Source: Prochlorococcus marinus str. MIT 9312 (GTDB taxonomy: Bacteria; Cyanobacteriota; Cyanobacteriia; PCC-6307; Cyanobiaceae). From it: 64,000 bases of DNA. Of the stretch, positions 14,692 through 23,324 are shown in pieces. The stretch covers positions 310,001-374,000 of the forward strand of contig NC_007577.1 of assembly GCF_000012645.1 (NCBI RefSeq). Reading direction: 5' to 3'. Under the pieces are notes generated by a model that was not told the DNA's origin, did no database searches, and was given only the letters and a program-made list of their open reading frames with translations. Every line of letters begins with the position of its first letter. The stretch's first letter is position 1. The position numbers and the translations under genes were made by a program.

Positions 14692-16083
14692 TTAAATCTT
14701 AAAAATAAACTTTAAAAATTTCTTGATTCTTTTGTAGGGAGGATACCTCAGATTTAAATCAAATAAAAAACCTTTGAAAGTAATAGATTTTTGATTTGAA
14801 AAATTTCGGAACCCTTCCTCTCCATGAAATTTACCAATACCACTCTGCCCAACACCTCCAAAAGGTAAATTTGGAATAAGGACTGGCAACATAACGTCAT
14901 TGATACAAACTGTTCCTGAGCTTGTTACTCTTGAAATTTGACTATGGATTTTGTTATTGCCACCAAATAAGTAGATTGCCAATGGTTTTGATGTTTGATT
15001 AATCTGTTTTAAAGCAGATTCTTTATCATTGATTCCAATTACTGGAAGTATTGAACTGAATAATTCTTTTTGCAAAATATCTTTTTCATCTAATTTAGTT
15101 CTCAAAATTGTAGGAGTTATTTTTAACTTTTTCTTACTGAAAGTTCCCCCATATAAAATTCTTTTTTCTTTTTTATATCTTTTGATAATTTCTACAGTCG
15201 ATGAAAAATGCTTTTTTTCTAACTTAGATAAGTTTTCAGAAATTATTGGATCTTTTCCGTAAAAACTTACTATGCATTGCTTTAATTTTTCTATAAAATC
15301 ATTTTCAATTCGTTTATCTATAAAGATATGATTTGGAGCCATGCAGGATTGTCCAGAATTAAAAAATTTGCCCCAAACAATTCTTTTTGCAGCAACTTCT
15401 AAATTTGCATTCTTGAAAATAATTACAGGATTTGTTCCGCTTAATTCAAGAGTTAATGGTGTTAAGTTTTTTGAAGCCAATTTCATAATAGATTTACCTG
15501 TTTCGGTACTTCCTGTGAAAAATATATGGTCAAAATTTTGTTCAACTAATTTAATGGATTGTTTATAGTCACCTTCAACTGTAAGTAGAACGTCTTTTTT
15601 GAAATATTTGGAAGTAAGTTTTTTAATAAGTTTTGAGGTCGAATGACATTTCTCTGACGGTTTAATAACTGCAGTATTTCCTGCTGAGAAAATATTTACC
15701 AAAGGCTTTAAAACGTACAGCAATGGATAATTGTATGGACTAAGAATTAAGACACACCCAAGAGGTTCATGAATAACTTTCGAGGATGATGGAAATAAAT
15801 AAAAAGGTGTGTCAACCTTCTTTGGACGCATCCAAGAATTCAGTCTCTTTTTTATCAGTGAAATTTCTTCTTTGACTAAAAGGATTTCTGACATCCCTTC
15901 AATTTCAGATTTTCCTAGATCAATAAAAAGGGATTTTATTATCTCTTTTTTATTTTCATCCAAAAGTTTAGAAACTATATTGATCTGTTTGATCCTCCAT
16001 TTTATATCTTCCGTTTTACCAGATAGAACTGTATTCTTTAATTTATTGATATCTTCTAAATGAAATTTATTAGAAATTTTCAT
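14692..16083 (-). CDS. Aldehyde dehydrogenase (class 3-like)
   Basis: A 463-residue NAD(P)-dependent aldehyde dehydrogenase. FFTGSTETGKSIM (about 188-200) is the nucleotide-binding turn, LELSGTNPVII (about 211-221) carries the general-base Glu and NSGQSCMAPN (about 242-251) the catalytic Cys. The basic, hydrophobic C-terminal tail (YPPYKRIKKFLKFIFKI) suggests membrane association as in fatty-aldehyde dehydrogenases. The substrate is probably a lipid-derived aldehyde; this is inference. It is read alone on the minus strand. Confidence 0.9.
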   Translation of the reverse strand: MKISNKFHLEDINKLKNTVLSGKTEDIKWRIKQINIVSKLLDENKKEIIKSLFIDLGKSEIEGMSEILLVKEEISLIKKRLNSWMRPKKVDTPFYLFPSSSKVIHEPLGCVLILSPYNYPLLYVLKPLVNIFSAGNTAVIKPSEKCHSTSKLIKKLTSKYFKKDVLLTVEGDYKQSIKLVEQNFDHIFFTGSTETGKSIMKLASKNLTPLTLELSGTNPVIIFKNANLEVAAKRIVWGKFFNSGQSCMAPNHIFIDKRIENDFIEKLKQCIVSFYGKDPIISENLSKLEKKHFSSTVEIIKRYKKEKRILYGGTFSKKKLKITPTILRTKLDEKDILQKELFSSILPVIGINDKESALKQINQTSKPLAIYLFGGNNKIHSQISRVTSSGTVCINDVMLPVLIPNLPFGGVGQSGIGKFHGEEGFRNFSNQKSITFKGFLFDLNLRYPPYKRIKKFLKFIFKI

Positions 16084-16242
16084 TTTTGTTTCTATAAATA
16101 GTATTAAATATATCAGAGGATAAATCTTAAATAATTAAATTTTTTTTAGCCACTTAAGCTAAAGTGAATGATTTTAAAGAAATAATCAAATTAATTAATG
16201 TTGCTTGTAAAAATTCAAAATTTTCCTGGTTAATATATTTCT

Positions 16243-17133
16243 ATGAAGGAAAAATTTTCAATTAGATTGATATCTACAAATGAAATACCAGAAGTTACAA
16301 ATTGGGCAAGGTTAGAAGGATTTTCTCCTGGAATGGATGATGTATCAATTTATAGAAATACAGATAAACAAGGAGTATGGGTTGGCTGCCTTGACAATTA
16401 TCCTGTGGGTTCTATCGCGTGTATTAAATATAATTCCTCATATGGTTTTATAGGTTTATTTATCGTTAAAAAAGAATTCCGAAATAATGGATATGGATTG
16501 AGATTATGGAAACATGCACTCGATTATTTAAAAAATGTTGATTGTATTGGCCTAGAGGCTGCTCCAGATAGATTGAATGATTACCAAAAGTGGGGTTTTA
16601 CAAAGTCTTCAATTACAAATCGATGGAAATTAAATGGTTGTCAAGATTTGCCATTGAGCAATTTCTATAAAGATAAATTTCATTCTTTTCAAGTTGTTCC
16701 TGGTAATAAAATTTCCTCTGAAGCAGTCTTAAGATACGATGATCAGAGAGAACTTAGCCCCAGACCACATTTTCTAAATGACTGGTTGAAAAATTCTCAT
16801 GGCAATGTTAGTGCAATTGTCGATAATAATGCGATGTGCCATGGATTTGGCAGGATAAGACCTTGTGTCTTGGAGGATAATAGGCAAGGCTGGAGAATTG
16901 GACCTCTTTTAGCCGATACGCCCCCACTCGCTGAACTATTAATCAGGGAGTTAATTGGTGATTTGGATTCCCAAATCTTATTGGATTGCTCTAATCTTAA
17001 TCCTTATGCAAATTATCTTTTATCAAGTTTGGGATTTGAAGAAATATCAAAAACTTATAGAATGTATAAAGGTATTCAACCTACCTGCCCAATGAATCAA
17101 GTATACGGACTTGCCTGCTTGGAACTGGGATAA
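16243..17133 (+). CDS. Tandem GNAT-family N-acetyltransferase
   Basis: Residues ~5-130 form a GNAT fold with the acetyl-CoA loop RNNGYGLRLWKHAL (about 81-94). Residues ~135-290 form a second, degenerate GNAT-like half ending in LDCSNLNPYANYLLSSLGF, like the acceptor end of two-domain GNATs (GNAT plus YitH/HolE-type acetyltransferase domain). Substrate unknown. Single-gene unit on the plus strand. Confidence 0.82.
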   Translation: MKEKFSIRLISTNEIPEVTNWARLEGFSPGMDDVSIYRNTDKQGVWVGCLDNYPVGSIACIKYNSSYGFIGLFIVKKEFRNNGYGLRLWKHALDYLKNVDCIGLEAAPDRLNDYQKWGFTKSSITNRWKLNGCQDLPLSNFYKDKFHSFQVVPGNKISSEAVLRYDDQRELSPRPHFLNDWLKNSHGNVSAIVDNNAMCHGFGRIRPCVLEDNRQGWRIGPLLADTPPLAELLIRELIGDLDSQILLDCSNLNPYANYLLSSLGFEEISKTYRMYKGIQPTCPMNQVYGLACLELG

Positions 17134-17205
17134 TTCTATTTGCAATGTTCCTTTTATAATTTACTTTTGTAATACTTAAAGAAGTTTATTTCGTTATCCA
17201 TAAGC

Positions 17206-17484
17206 TTAACTTTCTGAAGTTTTTAAAATTTTTTCTACAATATCAGCGTTAATTATAGTGATTTCCCCATTATCAATATTGGCTACTTGAAACAAGGTCC
17301 ATGAATTTGGATTTCTAGCTCCTCCAATGCAGTCAATAACTTGACCGACCCAATAATTTTCATTCTTTTCTTTAGTATCCTTGCAATTTTCTTTATTTTT
17401 AATTGCTACATAATCACCAGGTCTAACGAAAAGAAACTCAGGAGTTGCCGACCCCAAAATGAATAAATAGTAGTATATTTGCAC
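17206..17484 (-). CDS. Small conserved protein, DUF3104-like
   Basis: The 92 residues centre on VRPGDYVAIKNKE...NYWVGQVIDCIGGARNPNSWTLFQVANID, a pattern I recognise from a family restricted to Synechococcus/Prochlorococcus (DUF3104, from memory). It looks like a small beta-barrel. Function unknown. The true start may be downstream of the first Met because the first ~18 residues are hydrophobic and poorly family-like. Confidence 0.65.
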   Translation of the reverse strand: MQIYYYLFILGSATPEFLFVRPGDYVAIKNKENCKDTKEKNENYWVGQVIDCIGGARNPNSWTLFQVANIDNGEITIINADIVEKILKTSES

Positions 17485-17554
17485 TATAGCTAATTATCGG
17501 TTTTGTTGCCGAAAGGGTAATTAATTTGCAAGCCAGAGGAGATTCAAAAATAAA

Positions 17555-17647
17555 ATGGAATCAACTGCTATTTCTAGATTTTCTACATTATTGGGTTTAA
17601 TTTTAGCTTTAACTGACGCTTATATAGAAAGAAATATTCCTGGATAA
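17555..17647 (+). CDS. Small single-span membrane peptide (30 aa)
   Basis: MESTAISRFSTLLGLILALT followed by a charged end (DAYIERNIPG). An AGAGGAGA-like Shine-Dalgarno lies about 12 bases upstream, unusually clear for this genome. The hydrophobic middle would span a membrane once. It does not match photosystem or b6f small subunits that I know. Confidence 0.5.
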   Translation: MESTAISRFSTLLGLILALTDAYIERNIPG

Positions 17648-17695
17648 GATTTGGAATTCAATTTTTAAATTAAGTAGGATTTGAGTTGGTCTAAT

Positions 17696-17827
17696 ATGTC
17701 GGCACTGTTAGAAACTAATTTCGTAAAAACTAGATATATCAAGCCTCCCATTGCAATTCTTCCATTGATCTTTTCTAAATGTTTTAGCTTTCTATACAAA
17801 TTTCTTTTGCAGTTAAACAAAATTTAG
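17696..17827 (+). CDS. Possible small hydrophobic protein (43 aa)
   Basis: Opens with MSALLETNFVKTRYIKPPIA and is hydrophobic with Lys-rich ends. No clear ribosome binding site. Could be a real short membrane protein or chance; no homolog recognised. Confidence 0.33.
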   Translation: MSALLETNFVKTRYIKPPIAILPLIFSKCFSFLYKFLLQLNKI

Positions 17828-17919
17828 AGGGTATCACAAATAAAAAAGTATTAATTACTTCAAAATTAAAAAAAGATTTTCAAATTATTATAAATAGTAT
17901 TTAAAAAAACGAATTAAAT

Positions 17920-18057
17920 TTAAAGCCAAGCCTCTTTCATCTCAAGATAAAGCCTCTCGCTTTCTGCGGAATTGATTTTGCTGTCTGAATAAGATTGCTG
18001 CTGCTGCTGTTGTTGCTGCTGAGTTGAATTAGTATTAGAATTTTGAACTTCGCTCAT
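17920..18057 (-). CDS. Small polyglutamine protein (45 aa)
   Basis: The frame reads MSEVQNSNTNST, then nine consecutive Gln, then SYSDSKINSAESERLYLEMKEAWL. The Gln tract is coded by mixed CAG and CAA codons. The C-terminal ~20 residues look like one amphipathic helix. No domain recognised. The frame fills the intergenic gap and has Asn/Ser/Gln bias typical of a disordered linker. Confidence 0.55.
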   Translation of the reverse strand: MSEVQNSNTNSTQQQQQQQQQSYSDSKINSAESERLYLEMKEAWL

Positions 18058-18140
18058 TTGTAGGCTAAAAATATTTGTGTTTATTCTCTCATATTCAGAG
18101 CTTTTTTTGTCAATGTCAATTCTTAAATTTTATTTAAATT

Positions 18141-18338
18141 TTGTTGATCGTGGATTTACTTGTTTTTAGTGCAGACTATTTGGCTACTGTAGTTTTGGCG
18201 TATAGAAACTTAACTTCCCAATATACAATTCCTAGGAAGATAGCACTTGCAAGAATAATTTCTGAAATAGCGAGCATTTTAATTATTAATAATATTCAAA
18301 TTTTGGTATCAATTTACACAGAAAGCAATAGGTACTAA
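18141..18338 (+). CDS. Possible small hypothetical protein (65 aa)
   Basis: Starts at TTG, with a second TTG at the next codon. YLATVVLAYRNLTSQYTIPRKIALARIISEIASILI has helical character with basic residues in the middle. No family recognised and no strong ribosome binding site. Might be a remnant. Confidence 0.4.
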   Translation: MLIVDLLVFSADYLATVVLAYRNLTSQYTIPRKIALARIISEIASILIINNIQILVSIYTESNRY

Positions 18339-18425
18339 TTACATTTAAAATTTTAAAAAAATCTTACTTAACAAAATAACGCGTCAAAATAATATAAAAT
18401 TTTATGTTAGATACTAATTTTATTC

Positions 18426-18860
18426 GTGGGGAATTTTATAAATACATCAATTCTTATACCTTTAATACCACTTGTTACGGCTTTGTTTATTTTTATTCTA
18501 TTGGCAAGTTTTAACAGAACAGTTAACAGATTAACAAAACCAGTTACTGCTCTTATTTCATTGTCCTTATTAAGTTCTGCTTTTATTAGTTCCCTTTATT
18601 ATTTCAAGAAAATAGAAGAGGAATTAGTTTTATCCAAATTTATTAAATATTTTGAAGAAACAAATTTAGTGATGCATCTCAATTTAGTTAATGAAAAAAT
18701 TATAATTTTTTTCTCATTAATAATGACTTTGGTAATTGGATTTTCTTTTTATAAATTGCCGAGAAAAAAAGGTTACGTCTCATTGATGATCGGCCTTGGA
18801 TTAATCTCTTCTTCAGTAATGCTCTCAATATTGCTAATAGATTTTTCAGCAATAATCTAA
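18426..18860 (+). CDS. Integral membrane protein, weak resemblance to NDH-1 NdhF/NuoL N-terminus
   Basis: The GTG-started frame of 144 residues has four predicted hydrophobic segments (about 8-28, 40-60, 92-110, 118-140). The opening ILIPLIPLVTALFIFILL resembles the first helix of proton-pumping NDH-1 antiporter-like subunits, but the protein is far too short and lacks their core. It may be a small stand-alone membrane protein. It overlaps the convergent ptox gene by 4 bases. Confidence 0.6.
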   Translation: MGNFINTSILIPLIPLVTALFIFILLASFNRTVNRLTKPVTALISLSLLSSAFISSLYYFKKIEEELVLSKFIKYFEETNLVMHLNLVNEKIIIFFSLIMTLVIGFSFYKLPRKKGYVSLMIGLGLISSSVMLSILLIDFSAII

Positions 18861-19366
18861 ACCGAAGTTAAGATAGAAAGGGCTTGTTTAAGTTCTTTAA
18901 CATGATTTAATTCATCTTGAGCGATTTCTTTAATTTTCTGGTCTTTTGGATTATCTTTTAAATATTTGGAATAAGTTTTAAATGCGTGTTCTTCTATTTT
19001 TATGTTGACATCATAAGCATTGGCTGGAGAGAAAAAATAATAAAAAACCATGATCCAGTAATAGACAAGTACAAGGTGTCTCGCAAAAAATCTATCAATC
19101 CAAAACTTATCTCCTCCTCTTTTCTCCATTTCTTTAAGATGCTCAGTTTCGTTAATAGCTTGATAAAAATGTTCTTTCATCAAAAACATTGTTTTGTCAT
19201 TTTTAATTCCAAGGGATTCTTTAAAATGCAGAACTGAAAGAAATGCAAAATAAGGTGATCTAGCTATAACTTCTAAAACCCAGAATCTTTGTAAATTCCT
19301 GCCAGAGTATATAAAGTCTAATAAGTTAACAGTATTATTTAAAATCAAAGAATTTAATTTCTTCAT
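18857..19366 (-). CDS. ptox: Plastoquinol terminal oxidase (PTOX/alternative oxidase family)
   Basis: The 169 residues keep all di-iron ligands of the family: Glu-32 in FWVLEVIARSPYFAF, Glu-73 and His-76 in NETEH, Glu-125 in EEHAFKTY, and Glu-152 and His-155 in DELNHV. The enzyme oxidises plastoquinol with O2 at the thylakoid or plasma membrane and relieves over-reduction in high light. It is short relative to plant PTOX because plant-specific inserts are absent. Convergent with the membrane protein gene downstream. Confidence 0.9.
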   Translation of the reverse strand: MKKLNSLILNNTVNLLDFIYSGRNLQRFWVLEVIARSPYFAFLSVLHFKESLGIKNDKTMFLMKEHFYQAINETEHLKEMEKRGGDKFWIDRFFARHLVLVYYWIMVFYYFFSPANAYDVNIKIEEHAFKTYSKYLKDNPKDQKIKEIAQDELNHVKELKQALSILTSV

Positions 19367-19520
19367 AAAAGTCGCCTTTTTCTAAGTATAATTACTTATT
19401 TATAAAAAATCTACATAGTATTTAAGCGATTAACTAACAATTAATATTTCTACTCTTAATCGAGAGCTTCCATTGAAATATATTTTTTTCATGTATTAAT
19501 TGGATAGATAAAAATTACAT

Positions 19521-19661
19521 ATGAAAACAACAGAAAAGATTGCAAATGCGAAAAAGAGAATAGATGAATTAGAGAGACTTATAGAATATTGGAAGGATTC
19601 AGAGCAGGGAAGCGCAATAAGAGTAAATTTCCCAATTAAAATTGAAAATAAAGTTGCTTAG
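19521..19661 (+). CDS. Small coiled-coil-like protein (46 aa)
   Basis: MKTTEKIANAKKRIDELERL has a clear heptad pattern (I, A, I, L, L), followed by a Trp and a short basic tail. A soluble short helix, possibly dimeric. The ATG and stop are clean; no homolog recognised. Confidence 0.5.
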   Translation: MKTTEKIANAKKRIDELERLIEYWKDSEQGSAIRVNFPIKIENKVA

Positions 19662-19815
19662 ATATCGATTATTTAAGTTGATTAGCTTTTTATGTTCTTT
19701 GAGTGATTTGATATATTTGAGTATTAATAAATTATTTTCTATATAAATATAAATAGAGCAATTAAACCTATTCTCAAAAACAGTAAGGAAGAAATAATCT
19801 AAAAGAAAAATCTTT

Positions 19816-19929
19816 ATGAAAACCTTTTCAAAAGAATATTTAGTTCCGATTAAATTTTTACCATGGCTTTTTTGGGTGCTTATATCTTTAGCGAGTATAT
19901 ATTTGTGTGAAATAGCCTGGGTAAGTTGA
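19816..19929 (+). CDS. Small single-span membrane protein (37 aa)
   Basis: MKTFSKEYLVPIKFLPWLFW begins a hydrophobic span (about residues 14-36) containing several Trp. The basic N-terminus suggests an N-in orientation. No family recognised. It ends 13 bases from the convergent gene at 19943. Confidence 0.48.
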   Translation: MKTFSKEYLVPIKFLPWLFWVLISLASIYLCEIAWVS

Positions 19930-19942
19930 ATATATAATGAAC

Positions 19943-20251
19943 TTAACTTCTTCTTAGCCAATCAGGGGCACCGCCAAACCAATCAGATATATCATCTTCA
20001 TTTGGGTTGAAATGATTTTCTTTGTCGAGTCCATCTATACCAAATGATTGTAAGAGGATATCAATTCCACTATCATTTTTTACGCCATTTCTCCTAAAGC
20101 TGTTAGCTTTCTTTAGCCAAAGAGAAATTGTTGAATTATGCTGTGCAAATTTCTCAACATATATTCTCTCTTCTAAGGAAATTGATTTATCTTGTGCAAT
20201 TTTTTTGATAATTCCGTAAATCTTTAGTCTTTTTTGATTACTAAGAAGCAT
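19943..20251 (-). CDS. Conserved-looking hypothetical protein (102 aa)
   Basis: Basic, helical N-terminal half (MLLSNQKRLKIYGIIKKIAQ) and acidic C-terminal half ending DISDWFGGAPDWLRRS. Normal codon use for the genome. I do not recognise a domain; the conserved-looking Trp/Gly-rich tail suggests a picocyanobacterial family. Confidence 0.6.
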   Translation of the reverse strand: MLLSNQKRLKIYGIIKKIAQDKSISLEERIYVEKFAQHNSTISLWLKKANSFRRNGVKNDSGIDILLQSFGIDGLDKENHFNPNEDDISDWFGGAPDWLRRS

Positions 20252-20516
20252 TTTAAATCAAATCATTAGTACTTTTATAGGAACGATTATTAAAAATATC
20301 TTGTCAATGTTAATTTCAACAAATTCTGTATTTTAAAAGGTTTTTAGTAAGAAAAGTCTTAGGACTCTGAAAAAAGTTATTAATAAGTAATGCATTATAC
20401 GTTGATTTATTTATGAAACTTATGAATTCTACAAATTAGATAAAAAATACTATCAAATCCCAAAGACGCTTGAAAGAAAAAGATAAGGAAGGAAGCTATT
20501 GCTTTATAGTAAATAT

Positions 20517-20531
20517 GTACTATTATAGTAC
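20517..20531. promoter_or_regulatory. Perfect inverted repeat upstream of the gene at 20549
   Basis: GTACTA-TTA-TAGTAC, 15 bases, lies 17 bases before the ATG. It could be an operator or a small 5' hairpin. No matching regulator is known to me. Confidence 0.35.
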
Positions 20532-20548
20532 AGATGTATTATTAAATT

Positions 20549-20755
20549 ATGAAAGCTATCTCATCTTCTCCTTACGCCACTTTTAATCCAAAAGATTGGA
20601 ATTCCCTAGTGAGTAAAAATGAAAAGTTTGAAAATACTCCAATAAAGATTCAAAAGAAATTTTATAGAACTTTTACCTTTAAAAAGATTGAAAAAAATGA
20701 ACTTTTGCAAAATAACAATGAATTACATCAACAAATGCAACTTGTGTTCGCGTAG
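20549..20755 (+). CDS. Small hypothetical protein (68 aa)
   Basis: MKAISSSPYATFNPKDWNSL followed by a Lys-rich stretch and an NNELHQQMQLVFA tail. Soluble, basic, no domain recognised. An inverted repeat stands just upstream. Codon use fits the surrounding genes. Confidence 0.5.
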   Translation: MKAISSSPYATFNPKDWNSLVSKNEKFENTPIKIQKKFYRTFTFKKIEKNELLQNNNELHQQMQLVFA

Positions 20756-20844
20756 AAAAATTTCAACTAACAATCTTTTATTGAATATTATTTTACGAGA
20801 TCCAATTTTTTGTTAGATTAGTAGAAAGACAAGAAGGTTTTAAT

Positions 20845-21132
20845 TTGGCTGTAGATCGAGAACTTTTAAAAGAAGTTACCCAAGAACTTTGGAATACTGT
20901 AAAAAAATTAAGACCTGAAGTTGATCGGCAAACCAGGCTTCAATTGGTTTTAAAAGCCTTATTGACTATTGGAGATTTGCCAGATCAAATGCAGGCTGCA
21001 ATGGTAGTGGGTGTTTGTGCAGAAATGGACAAGGGTGATACTGAAAATGTTGAAACTAATTCTCAAAAAGATTCAAGTGGAGTTGACACTTCCACAGGAA
21101 GAAAAGTAGTTAGGAGAAGTTCAGCTAAATAA
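20845..21132 (+). CDS. Conserved cyanobacterial hypothetical protein (95 aa)
   Basis: TTG start is likely (MAVDRELLKEVTQELWNTVKKL). Residues 1-60 are helical and contain LRPEVDRQTRLQLVLKALLTIGDLPDQMQ, which looks conserved; the tail is Ser/Thr/Lys-rich and probably disordered. No known function. Confidence 0.62.
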   Translation: MAVDRELLKEVTQELWNTVKKLRPEVDRQTRLQLVLKALLTIGDLPDQMQAAMVVGVCAEMDKGDTENVETNSQKDSSGVDTSTGRKVVRRSSAK

Positions 21133-21142
21133 ACTTTAAAGA

Positions 21143-21352
21143 TTAACCTTTAATATTTCTTGATTCGTTTTTATTAAGACGAGTAAATAGATAATATGAA
21201 ATTACAAGTAAAAGAGGAACAAATATTGAATGCAAAGTCATCATTAATTCTGTTTGGCCCATTCCTATAAGATTTGACTCACTTGGTAGTTGCTCTGACC
21301 AAGTGCCAACTAAATGCCAGGCTTGAGGAATTGATAAGAAAGACATATACAA
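21143..21352 (-). CDS. Small membrane protein (69 aa)
   Basis: One clear transmembrane segment (about 40-59, LHSIFVPLLLVISYYLFTRL) after a polar N-terminus (WHLVGTWSEQLPSESNLIGMGQTE). Convergent with the preceding gene, 10 bases apart. No function recognised. Confidence 0.58.
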   Translation of the reverse strand: MYMSFLSIPQAWHLVGTWSEQLPSESNLIGMGQTELMMTLHSIFVPLLLVISYYLFTRLNKNESRNIKG

Positions 21353-21467
21353 GCTATAAGTTAAGTTTATGTTTCAGACAAAGATTATCATTATTGAGTG
21401 TTTTTGTGCTCTTTATTCTTATTTCTTAACTAAGTAATTACAGAGTTATGTAAGAGGGAACTTGGTT

Positions 21468-22997
21468 TTATAAATTTATTTTTTTAAGTAAAGTTTTAAA
21501 TGCTTTTTTACCAATAATTTGTTCAGCTGCATAAGCTCCGCTTGCTGAAACAGCAGGAATTCCAATACCTGGAAATGTACTTGCACCGCAAGTAAATAAA
21601 TTTTTTACTGGAGTTTTACATCCTGGGAAAAGCCCTTTTGCTGCTGATAATGCTGGACCGTAACTACCGCAATGGGTATTAGTGAATTTTTGATGAGTAA
21701 TTGGGGTCCCTAACATCTTTAAATTTATCCTTTCATCTATGTCAGGGATGAATTTTCGCACTGCATTAAGGAATATTGAACATCTATCTTCTTTCAAATT
21801 TCTATATGCTGCTTCTTTTGGATTTAGGTTTTCCCAAATGCTCCATGGTTCATTTGCGGGAGTATATCCATGAAGAACATGTTTCCCTTTAGGGGCCATA
21901 TTTTCATCTAAAACAGATGGGATTGAAAATACGGCTATATTTCTTTCTGCGGTTATACCTTTCTCCCAATCATCAACATGTATTGCATGTATTGGCAAAT
22001 TTTCAAGACCATCAGCATCAAAACCTAAATGTATATGAAGGAAAGAATCACATTTATTAGGATCTAAGGCCTTTGTCTTCCATTTTTTTGAGATTTCATG
22101 TGGAATTAATTTTTTCAAATTCCAAACATCAGTATTCATTACAACAGATTCACAACTATAACTTGAGCCATTCTCAAGGGTTATACCTGCCGCTAAATTT
22201 TTATTGAAGTTTATTGTCTTAACTCTTGAAGAGAGTATTAATTCTCCTCCATTTTTTTTTAATCCATTAATTAAGGCTTTTACAATAGATTCACTGCCTC
22301 CTTTGGGGTATTCAAGGAAGGAATTTGGTTCAAACCATTCGTTAAATAAAGTAGCCATAGCAGCTGTATTTGTATCATGCATTGACATACCACTTATCAA
22401 AAAGCTTAATAAATCAACCCAATTTCTGAGGAAAGGATCTTCTAAGTGATTATTTACTAAATTCCCAAAACCCTTATTAATTTTTGGTATTTGCTTGATA
22501 TTAGGTAAGAATTTTGAGGTTAAATTGATTAGATCTAAGAAATTTATTGATTCAGGAGAAAACGTGAGTAAAGGAATCTCATTTATTATTTTGCTAAGAG
22601 GTTTTATTCCAGAAATAAATGATTCCCATTCTTTGACAGATTTGTCTCCTCTTAAATTTTTTATTGTTTGTTTAAAGGGTTCTTCCCCTACATCAAGATT
22701 AAAATTGCCTTCTGGGACTATAACTTGCCAACCTTTATATTGAAATAGTTCAATTTCTTCATCAAGTAATTTAAGAATTTGCCCTAAGGGATTAGTTGTT
22801 GGCCATTTACCTATCCCACTCCATAGTGAAGGACCAGACTCAAAGGTGTAGCCATTCCTTTTGAAACTGTGAGCAACACCTCCAGGTTGAGAATGTGCTT
22901 CACAGATAAGAACTTTTTTACCTGATAAAGATAGAATTGAACCACAACATAAACCACCTATGCCACTACCGATTATTACGACATCATATTTTTGCAT
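21468..22997 (-). CDS. FAD-dependent oxidoreductase, phytoene desaturase/carotenoid isomerase family
   Basis: The 509 residues begin with the dinucleotide-binding fold (YDVVIIGSGIGGLCCGSIL, residues 4-22, then LICEAHSQPGGVAHSF). They end with the family C-terminal FAD motif (NLFTCGASTFPGIGIPAVSASGAYAAE). The layout is that of CrtI/CrtISO/CrtD-like enzymes, which desaturate, isomerise or saturate carotenoids or related polyprenoids. The exact substrate is not clear; it differs from typical CrtH at the N-terminal GGSSG region. Confidence 0.83.
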   Translation of the reverse strand: MQKYDVVIIGSGIGGLCCGSILSLSGKKVLICEAHSQPGGVAHSFKRNGYTFESGPSLWSGIGKWPTTNPLGQILKLLDEEIELFQYKGWQVIVPEGNFNLDVGEEPFKQTIKNLRGDKSVKEWESFISGIKPLSKIINEIPLLTFSPESINFLDLINLTSKFLPNIKQIPKINKGFGNLVNNHLEDPFLRNWVDLLSFLISGMSMHDTNTAAMATLFNEWFEPNSFLEYPKGGSESIVKALINGLKKNGGELILSSRVKTINFNKNLAAGITLENGSSYSCESVVMNTDVWNLKKLIPHEISKKWKTKALDPNKCDSFLHIHLGFDADGLENLPIHAIHVDDWEKGITAERNIAVFSIPSVLDENMAPKGKHVLHGYTPANEPWSIWENLNPKEAAYRNLKEDRCSIFLNAVRKFIPDIDERINLKMLGTPITHQKFTNTHCGSYGPALSAAKGLFPGCKTPVKNLFTCGASTFPGIGIPAVSASGAYAAEQIIGKKAFKTLLKKINL

Positions 22998-23040
22998 TTA
23001 ATATTATTAACTCTGTTTTTATGAATAAAAACAGATACTT

Positions 23041-23151
23041 TTAAACGAAGGTATTTGTTGAAGTTGTAATACTTAGTACAATCGCGAGGAAGAAAATGTA
23101 AGGGACTGCTTTGAGAGGTACGTATCCTTGTTTTTTAGAAATGAAATCCAT
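23041..23151 (-). CDS. Small single-span membrane protein (36 aa)
   Basis: MDFISKKQGYVPLKAVPYIF starts a 20-residue hydrophobic span ending TTSTNTFV. The N-terminus MDFI(S/K)K resembles another 31-residue protein encoded at 30253-30348, so both could belong to one small family. No known photosystem subunit matches. Confidence 0.5.
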   Translation of the reverse strand: MDFISKKQGYVPLKAVPYIFFLAIVLSITTSTNTFV

Positions 23152-23324
23152 CAATTTAGTAACTTTATGTAAACATTTTAACGAGATATTGTTCCTTATG
23201 TGTGCCAAGATTCTTTTTTTTTAGAAATATTTTGAAACAAAGAAATTTTTTTATAGGATTTATTTAAGCAAGAACATTTTTTATGAGGTTTTCTTAGTAT
23301 TTAGTTCTTAGATTGAAATTTATT

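Noticed and set aside
19599-19961. A 120-codon minus-strand frame
   Set aside because: It covers two better plus-strand small genes (19521, 19816), is extremely Lys/Asn/Ile-rich and overlaps the next gene's start region.
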